Positions 57,822 to 64,000 of a stretch of 64,000 nt of DNA are shown piece after piece. The stretch covers positions 114,101-178,100 of the forward strand of contig JALFLB010000031.1 in assembly GCA_022775045.1 (NCBI GenBank), read 5' to 3'. The notes beneath the pieces were generated by a model. It ran no database searches and had not been told where the DNA came from. It worked only from the letters and a program-made list of their open reading frames with translations. The stretch comes from Agathobacter sp. Its GTDB lineage: Bacteria > Bacillota > Clostridia > Lachnospirales > Lachnospiraceae. Made by a program: the position numbers and the translations under genes. Within the stretch, counting starts at the first letter, position 1. Each line of letters opens with the position of its first letter.

Positions 57822-58790
57822 ATGAATAAAATTATAGGAGTAGCAGCGGCAATTGCAGGAATTACAGTTGCAGCAAGTGCAGGTGGAACCGCATATTTTT
57901 ACCGGAGAACCATGAAGCGTTATAACGCTAAGGTTGAGCGGACGATGAAGATGTCCGGGACGGACTGGAGTCAGTATATGCCTTTGATGGAGAAGAGAAA
58001 GGCGTACATGCTTGAACAGCCCCATGAGGAGGTTTACATGACTTCAAAGGATGGGCTGAAGCTGCACGGTTGTTTTTTCCCGGGACCTGCTGATTCGAAG
58101 AAGCTGGTGATCTGCTTTCATGGCTATACCAGCCAGTGTATGAGTGATTACATAGGATTATCAGATTATTACTTAAAGCACGGATTCCGCATGCTTTTAG
58201 TTGACGCCCGGGCTCATGGACAGAGTGAGGGAACCTATATTGGTTTTGGATGTCTGGATCGCTATGATGCCCTCGGATGGATCAACTGGGTAATTGACAA
58301 GTGTGGGGAGAATATTGAGATTTTCCTTCATGGAACTTCCATGGGAGGAGCAACGGTGCTGATGACAAGCGGTCTTGATCTTCCGAAGCAGGTAAAGGGA
58401 ATTGTTTCAGATTGTGGATTTACATCTCCGAAGGAGGTATTTACTCATGTTCTTCACAGTATGTACCATCTTCCGGCATTTCCAATCATCCCTCTTGCGG
58501 ATAAAATCAACAAGAAGAAAGCCGGCTATGGTCTGGATGATTGTAATGCGGCGCGGGAAGTTCGGAAAGCTAAGGTTCCGATGCTTTTGATTCATGGAGA
58601 TAACGACAGCTTTGTGCCATGCTGGATGTGTGAGGAAATTTATAAGAACTGTGCATCCCCGACAAAGAAGCTGATTGTGCCGGGGGCTGCACATGCAGAG
58701 AGTTATTACAAAGACATGAAAGCCTACGAACAGGCATTGGATGAATTTTTTGCTGAGAATTCTGAAAGTTGCATGAAGGAAGGAGTTTAA
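57822..58790 (+). CDS. Membrane-anchored alpha/beta hydrolase
   Basis: FHGYTSQC, DARAHGQSEG, nucleophile elbow HGTSMGGAT, LLIHGDNDSFVP, GAAHAES. Confidence 0.9.
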   Translation: MNKIIGVAAAIAGITVAASAGGTAYFYRRTMKRYNAKVERTMKMSGTDWSQYMPLMEKRKAYMLEQPHEEVYMTSKDGLKLHGCFFPGPADSKKLVICFHGYTSQCMSDYIGLSDYYLKHGFRMLLVDARAHGQSEGTYIGFGCLDRYDALGWINWVIDKCGENIEIFLHGTSMGGATVLMTSGLDLPKQVKGIVSDCGFTSPKEVFTHVLHSMYHLPAFPIIPLADKINKKKAGYGLDDCNAAREVRKAKVPMLLIHGDNDSFVPCWMCEEIYKNCASPTKKLIVPGAAHAESYYKDMKAYEQALDEFFAENSESCMKEGV

Positions 58791-58792
58791 TA

Positions 58793-60202
58793 ATGATGAA
58801 AACGAGAAAGGGATATCCGGTATATCCGCTTACAGCAGCGCAGAAATTTCATATTTTTTACCAGAATTTCTGTCCCAAGAAAGAGGTTTTGAATATTGGA
58901 ACCAGTCTGACAATCGGGACAGACCTTGACTGGAAGGTGTTAAAACAGTCGATCTTTAAGGCAATTGAGCGCAATGATTTCATGCGCATTCGCTTTGCAA
59001 AGGACAAGGATGGCAGCTGGTATCAGTATGTGATCGAGCAGGATGAGAGAAATGATATTGAATTTGTTGACTTTACCAGACACTCCATGGTGGAAGCTTA
59101 TGAGGTAATGCGTCAGTGGACACAGGTTCCTTTTGAACGAGAGGATTCCTGCATGAACCGCATTGTGTTGATTAAGACAATCGATGGCTACAATGGACTG
59201 TATCTTTTGATTGACCATATGACGGCAGATGCACAGGCACTGATTGGTTTTTTCAAGGACGTGATTGAGTTATATTGCAATGCCAAGTTTGAGGGAGTTC
59301 CGTATCCGAAGGAGATGTCATCTTATATTGAACAGCTGGAAAAAGATCTGGAATATGAGGCTGGAAGCAAGGCACAGGAGCGCGATGCAAAGTTTTTCCA
59401 GGACCTGATCGACAATATGCCGGAGCCGATTTACAATGGTATCCGCGGAACCGCACAGCTTGAAGCGGAGCGTAAGAGAAGCGGCAATCCAAAGGCTAGA
59501 GCTGCAATCAATGTATCCGATTCGGTGGATTCGGCCCTTGATATTTTTCATCTGGAGCCGGAGGCAACAAAACGATTGATGGATTTTTGCGAAGAGTATC
59601 ATGTGTCGCTGGTATGTCTGCTGATTATGGGACTGCGTACCTATTTCCAGAAGATGAATGGAAATGATGATGTATCCATCAATACTGCGATTGCGAGACG
59701 TGCAACCTTAAAGGAAAAGAAGTCCGGTGGAACAAGAATTCATTCCTTCCCGTTCCGCACCATTATTTCGGAGGATAAGACATTCCTTGAGGGAATTTAT
59801 GAAATCCGTGACCTGCAGAACAGCTATTTCCGTCATGCAAATTATGACCCGGTTCAGTATTTTGCATACAGAGGTCAGAAATATCCTCACAAGGAGGGAC
59901 AGACCTATGAGCCAATGTCACTCACCTACCAGCCGATGACGCTGCAGGACAAGAGATTGGATGATCTTGGCGGAATCAAGTACAAGACCAAGTGGTATCC
60001 GAATGGTGCTACCACACAGGCCATGTATCTTACCGTTATGCATCGTCCGGAGGACAATGGACTTGATTTTAACTTTGAACATCAGATCAGGGCTGTCAGT
60101 CGTGAGGATCTTGAGTATCTGTATTATTATCTCTGCAAGATTATGTTTAAGGGAATCGAAAATCCGAATATGCCAATTGGTGATATTATCAAATTGATTT
60201 AG
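58793..60202 (+). CDS. NRPS condensation-domain-like acyltransferase (stand-alone)
   Basis: YPLTAAQKFHIFYQNFCPK start typical of C domains; degenerate HHxxxDG as IDHMTADA. Confidence 0.75.
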   Translation: MMKTRKGYPVYPLTAAQKFHIFYQNFCPKKEVLNIGTSLTIGTDLDWKVLKQSIFKAIERNDFMRIRFAKDKDGSWYQYVIEQDERNDIEFVDFTRHSMVEAYEVMRQWTQVPFEREDSCMNRIVLIKTIDGYNGLYLLIDHMTADAQALIGFFKDVIELYCNAKFEGVPYPKEMSSYIEQLEKDLEYEAGSKAQERDAKFFQDLIDNMPEPIYNGIRGTAQLEAERKRSGNPKARAAINVSDSVDSALDIFHLEPEATKRLMDFCEEYHVSLVCLLIMGLRTYFQKMNGNDDVSINTAIARRATLKEKKSGGTRIHSFPFRTIISEDKTFLEGIYEIRDLQNSYFRHANYDPVQYFAYRGQKYPHKEGQTYEPMSLTYQPMTLQDKRLDDLGGIKYKTKWYPNGATTQAMYLTVMHRPEDNGLDFNFEHQIRAVSREDLEYLYYYLCKIMFKGIENPNMPIGDIIKLI

Positions 60203-60228
60203 TGTATGCGCTGTGAAAGGAGTTTGTT

Positions 60229-60462
60229 ATGTTTGAAAAATTAGTTGAGATTATTTGTAACTATGTTGAGGTAGAACCGGAAAATATTAAACCGGAATCC
60301 CGTTTTATGGAGGATTTAGGATTTACTTCTTTCGATTTCATGGGAATGCTCGGAGAATTGGAGGATGAGTTTGAGGTAGAGATTGATCAGCAGGAGGCTG
60401 TGAATATTATTACCGTACAGCAGGCAGTTGATTACCTGGAAAAGCTTTCAAGTGAGAAATAG
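60229..60462 (+). CDS. Acyl/peptidyl carrier protein
   Basis: 77 aa; phosphopantetheine motif EDLGFTSFDFMGMLGELEDEFEVEI. Confidence 0.9.
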   Translation: MFEKLVEIICNYVEVEPENIKPESRFMEDLGFTSFDFMGMLGELEDEFEVEIDQQEAVNIITVQQAVDYLEKLSSEK

Positions 60463-60473
60463 GAGGTATCGGT

Positions 60474-61982
60474 ATGGACTGTAAGACAATTCGTGACATT
60501 GTGGTATATGCGGCGGAAAAATTTAAAGATGAGGATGCCTTTCGCTATAAGGTAGGAAAGGATACGATTGAGACCAAGTCTTACAATCAGCTTCGGGCAG
60601 ACAGTGAGAGCTTTTCTAAGGTATTAGAATCTCTGGGGGAGACTGGAAACCATATTGCAGTGACAGGAATGACTTCTTATCCGTGGATTGTAACATATCT
60701 TGGAACGGTAGACAGTGGAAGTGTTGCAGTACCGTTGGATGTGTCTCTTCCGGCAGAGGAAATGTGTGAGCTGATCAACCGTGCGGATGTGACGGTGATG
60801 GTGATTGACGAAATTCGCAAGGATGTTGCCGCAATTGTCAGGGACCGGTGCCCGGGACTGAAGTATTTGATATCTATGCAGAAGGAGACAAGTGATGAGG
60901 ATAGCCTGTCCTTTTGGCAGCTTTTAAAGGAGAACGAGGGAAGCTGTAATGTTGAGCCGGAAAGAGATGAGCTCTGCACCATTATGTTTACATCAGGAAC
61001 AACAGGTAAGAGCAAGGGCGTTATGCTGACTCATGGAAATCTGGCTGATAATGCAACCTGTCTGGATATGAAGATCCCGGCAAGAACAGTGATTATGACG
61101 GTACTTCCAATCCATCACGCATACTGCCTGAGCATGGATATTTTAAAAGGACTTTCTCTTGGAAGTATTATTTGTATCAACGACTCTCTTCTTCATGTGG
61201 CAAAGAATATTAAGCTGTTCAAACCAAATATGATTCTGATGGTGCCGTTGATGATTGAAACAATGGCGAAAAAGCTGGAAAGTACCGCACTTCTTCCTCC
61301 AAAGCTGATTAAGAATAAGGTATTTGGTGAGCAGTTCCATACAATCTGTAGCGGTGGCGCTTACCTGAATCCGGACTATATTGATCTCTTCGAGAGATAT
61401 GGAATTACAATTTTGCAAGGCTATGGTATGACGGAGTGTGCCCCGGTAATTAGTACAAATTTAAGCTGGGATATCCGCAAAGATACGGTTGGAAAACTTA
61501 TGCCAAATTGTGAGGGAAAGACCGTGGACGGAGAGCTTTGGGTGAGGGGCAGCAGTGTGATGCAGGGCTATTATAAGATGCCGGAGGAGACGGCTGCAAC
61601 GCTTGAAGATGGTTGGCTTAAAACAGGAGATCTTGGTTTTGTGGATGAGGATGGGTATATACATCTGACCGGTCGTAAGAAGAACCTTATCATTACGAAG
61701 AATGGTGAGAATGTCTCTCCGGAGGAGATTGAGAATAAACTCAGCGAGAATCGATTGATACAGGAGATTCTGGTTCGCGAGAGCGAGGGAGTGATTGAGG
61801 CAGAAATTTTCCCGGATTACGAGTATGTGAAGAAGAAACATATCAAGGATGTTCAGGTGAAGTTGCAGGAGATTATTGACGAATACAACAAGACGGCTCC
61901 GGCGCACAAGAAAGTGTACCGTCTGAAAGTCAGAGAAACTGAGTTTGAGAAGACTCCATCCAAGAAAATTAAAAGATTTTAA
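60474..61982 (+). CDS. AMP-binding adenylate-forming ligase
   Basis: IMFTSGTTGKSKGVMLTH, GYGMTECAPVIS, WLKTGDLGFVDEDGYIHLTGRKKNLIITKNGENVSPEEIE, TPSKKIKRF. Confidence 0.94.
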   Translation: MDCKTIRDIVVYAAEKFKDEDAFRYKVGKDTIETKSYNQLRADSESFSKVLESLGETGNHIAVTGMTSYPWIVTYLGTVDSGSVAVPLDVSLPAEEMCELINRADVTVMVIDEIRKDVAAIVRDRCPGLKYLISMQKETSDEDSLSFWQLLKENEGSCNVEPERDELCTIMFTSGTTGKSKGVMLTHGNLADNATCLDMKIPARTVIMTVLPIHHAYCLSMDILKGLSLGSIICINDSLLHVAKNIKLFKPNMILMVPLMIETMAKKLESTALLPPKLIKNKVFGEQFHTICSGGAYLNPDYIDLFERYGITILQGYGMTECAPVISTNLSWDIRKDTVGKLMPNCEGKTVDGELWVRGSSVMQGYYKMPEETAATLEDGWLKTGDLGFVDEDGYIHLTGRKKNLIITKNGENVSPEEIENKLSENRLIQEILVRESEGVIEAEIFPDYEYVKKKHIKDVQVKLQEIIDEYNKTAPAHKKVYRLKVRETEFEKTPSKKIKRF

Positions 61983-61987
61983 AAAAG

Positions 61988-62026
61988 AAAAGCTGTGCAG
62001 CCATATGGATTTGCACAGCTTTTTTA
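61988..62026 (+). terminator. Rho-independent terminator ending the NRPS-like operon
   Basis: AAAAGCTGTGCA...TGCACAGCTTTT then T-rich, 12 bp stem. Confidence 0.85.
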
Positions 62027-62150
62027 TGTCATTACGGGAAAAAATGAATAAAATAAAGTGTGATAAAAAGCAATAAAATAAGATGAAAAATTAAGCAAAA
62101 CTGATATAATTTTAAGTAGATTAATAACTTGAAATTTGAGGAGGAAGACG

Positions 62151-63038
62151 ATGGGAAGATATGTGTTGGAGAATGATGCAATTGCAATTGCAGTTGATTC
62201 AAACGGGGCGGAATTGAAGTCACTGGTCTGTAAGGCTACCGGTGTCGAGTATATCTGGAAGGGAGATTCCCAATTTTGGGGGAGAAGTGCTCCGGTACTG
62301 TTTCCATTTGTCGGGGCAGTAAATCATCAGGAATTTCGTACAAAGGGGAGGACTTTTCCAATGGGGCAGCATGGTTTTGCCAGAGATATGGAGTTTGACC
62401 TTGAAAACCGGACGGTGGAGGAGATATGGTTTGTATTACACTCGGATGAGAATACATTTGCAAAGTATCCATATGTATTTACTTTAAAGATCGGATATAG
62501 GATCAGTGGCAGCAGTGTGGAGGTGCTTTGGCAGGTGGACAATCCGGGAAAGGAAGATCTGCCTTTTTCCATTGGCGGTCATCCGGCGTTCAATTGTCCG
62601 ATTGAAGAGGGAAAGAGCCAGACAGATTATAAAATAAAGTTTGATGTGCAAGGACCTATTGTAAGTACAAGACTTACAGAAGGACTGGCTTCTATGGAAA
62701 CTGATTGCTATGAGCTGCAGGGGGGATATCTTCCGGTTACGGAGCATTTATTTGACAAGGATGCGCTAATCATTGAGGGGCAGGGGGTCAAAAAAGTATC
62801 CTTATGTGATGAGTCAGGAGAAGCCTATTTAACGGTTTCGATGGATGCTCCGCTGTTTGGAATCTGGTCTCCGGCAGGAAAGAAGGCTCCGTTTATTTGT
62901 ATTGAGCCGTGGTATGGACGCTGCGATGCAGTTGGATTTACCGGGGAATTGTGCGAGCGGAAATGGGGAAATCTGCTGGCACCCGGACAGGTGTGGAAAG
63001 CTGGGTTTACAGTGAGTGTTGGGAAAGAGTGTGAATAA
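62151..63038 (+). CDS. Aldose 1-epimerase family protein
   Basis: GAELKSLVCKATGVEYIWKGDSQFWGRSAPVLFPFVG, HGFARD, GGHPAFNCP, ICIEPWYGRCD. Confidence 0.9.
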   Translation: MGRYVLENDAIAIAVDSNGAELKSLVCKATGVEYIWKGDSQFWGRSAPVLFPFVGAVNHQEFRTKGRTFPMGQHGFARDMEFDLENRTVEEIWFVLHSDENTFAKYPYVFTLKIGYRISGSSVEVLWQVDNPGKEDLPFSIGGHPAFNCPIEEGKSQTDYKIKFDVQGPIVSTRLTEGLASMETDCYELQGGYLPVTEHLFDKDALIIEGQGVKKVSLCDESGEAYLTVSMDAPLFGIWSPAGKKAPFICIEPWYGRCDAVGFTGELCERKWGNLLAPGQVWKAGFTVSVGKECE

Positions 63039-63050
63039 GGGGGATGCGGC

Positions 63051-63914
63051 ATGTACTATGGAGCAATTGAGGCAGGTGGAACGAAAATGAATTGTGCTAT
63101 CTGCAATGAAAAAGGGGAGATTCTGCAAACGGTTCGTATTCCTACAGAAAATCCCAAGGAAACCATGGAAAAGATTGTAGGATTTTATGAGGATTATTCG
63201 CTGGCAGCACTTGGAGTGGGATCCTTTGGCCCGATAAATCTTCAGAGGGGAACTCCTGATTACGGCAGAATATTGCATACGCCAAAAGTGAAGTGGGAGG
63301 GATTCTCCATATATGAGTATCTGGTAGAGCATCTTGGATGTCGGGTTGTTGTGGATACCGATGTGAATGCGGCAGCACTTGCAGAGTATCTCTACGGAGC
63401 GCTTCAGGGTGTGGACAATTGTATGTATGTAACAGTAGGAACAGGAATCGGGGCAGGTATTATTTTAAACGGGCAATTACATCATGGTATGCTTCATCCG
63501 GAGGCAGGGCATATCCTGATTGGAAAGAATCCCAAGGATTTGGTAAAGTGTTTCTGCCCGTTTCATGAAAGCTGCCTTGAGGGGCTGGCAGCAGGTCCGG
63601 CAATTGAAGCTCGTGCGGGGAGACCGGGAAGTGAGCTTTCGCAGGAGGACCCGATATGGGATCTGGAGAGTGATTATCTGGCACAGGCCCTTGTCAATTA
63701 TACGTTGATACTTGGAGTAGAGCGGATTGTTTTAGGAGGCGGAGTGATGGAGCAAAAGCATCTGTTTCCAAAGATCCGGGCTGCATATCGTAAACGTATG
63801 GGAGGCTATATGGATACGTCTCAGCTGCGGAATCTGGATACTTATATTGTGCCTCCGGCACTTGGAGGCATGCAGGGAATAAAAGGAGCACTGGCGCTTG
63901 TGCTGCCAAAGTAA
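63051..63914 (+). CDS. ROK-family sugar kinase
   Basis: GAIEAGGTKMNCAI, VVDTDVNAAALAEYLYGA, VGTGIGAGIILNGQLHHG, zinc-motif-like HPEAGH..CFCPFHESCLEG. Confidence 0.92.
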   Translation: MYYGAIEAGGTKMNCAICNEKGEILQTVRIPTENPKETMEKIVGFYEDYSLAALGVGSFGPINLQRGTPDYGRILHTPKVKWEGFSIYEYLVEHLGCRVVVDTDVNAAALAEYLYGALQGVDNCMYVTVGTGIGAGIILNGQLHHGMLHPEAGHILIGKNPKDLVKCFCPFHESCLEGLAAGPAIEARAGRPGSELSQEDPIWDLESDYLAQALVNYTLILGVERIVLGGGVMEQKHLFPKIRAAYRKRMGGYMDTSQLRNLDTYIVPPALGGMQGIKGALALVLPK

Positions 63915-63941
63915 AATAACATTCAGATGAGGGATAGAAAT

Positions 63942-64000
63942 ATGGAAAAGTATTTATGTGGAATTACGTTTTCCCCCTTTTCCGGAAGAGGAAGCTTAAG
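63942..64000 (+). CDS. 5' end of a CDS cut by the window edge (unidentified)
   Basis: MEKYLCGITFSPFSGRGSL... open to the end. Confidence 0.45.
   Translation, partial: MEKYLCGITFSPFSGRGSL

Noticed and set aside
1-64000. Prophage, ICE or transposon
   Set aside because: No integrase, transposase, terminase, relaxase or terminal repeats recognised; the tRNA-Pro at 7768 has no integrase or attachment-like duplication nearby.

Overview
This 64 kb window looks like a chromosomal segment of a Clostridia bacterium, probably Lachnospiraceae. That assignment is inferred from gene content and protein style; no search was run. Most of it is dense housekeeping sequence on the + strand: glgX-like, tRNA-Pro(CGG), lepB-like, nadA, pstSCAB-phoU plus a Na/Pi cotransporter and a two-component system, an ABC-F protein, hpf, ddl, murF, a cyclophilin, relA/spoT, hemZ-like, hisS-aspS, mutS2 (- strand), a yhaM-like gene, rlmD-like, sdaAA/AB (- strand) and a two-domain PPK2. 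No rRNA, CRISPR array, prophage, transposase or integrase was seen. The accessory interest is concentrated between about 52.6 and 62 kb. It contains (i) a secreted protein with two Ig-like (Big2) domains fused to a barnase-type RNase with its catalytic residues, followed directly by a short barstar-like immunity gene, and (ii) a divergent TetR gene with two operator-like palindromes driving a stand-alone NRPS-like operon (SCP2 - alpha/beta hydrolase - condensation-like protein - ACP - adenylate-forming ligase). Other notable signals are an HtrA-like PDZ protein that has lost all three catalytic residues, two matching Pho-box-like repeat clusters in front of the two phosphate transport units, a two-component/carbohydrate-binding locus reduced by serial internal deletions, a frameshifted DUF4143-type ATPase, an ABC-exporter tail remnant, and two unlisted small ORFs.
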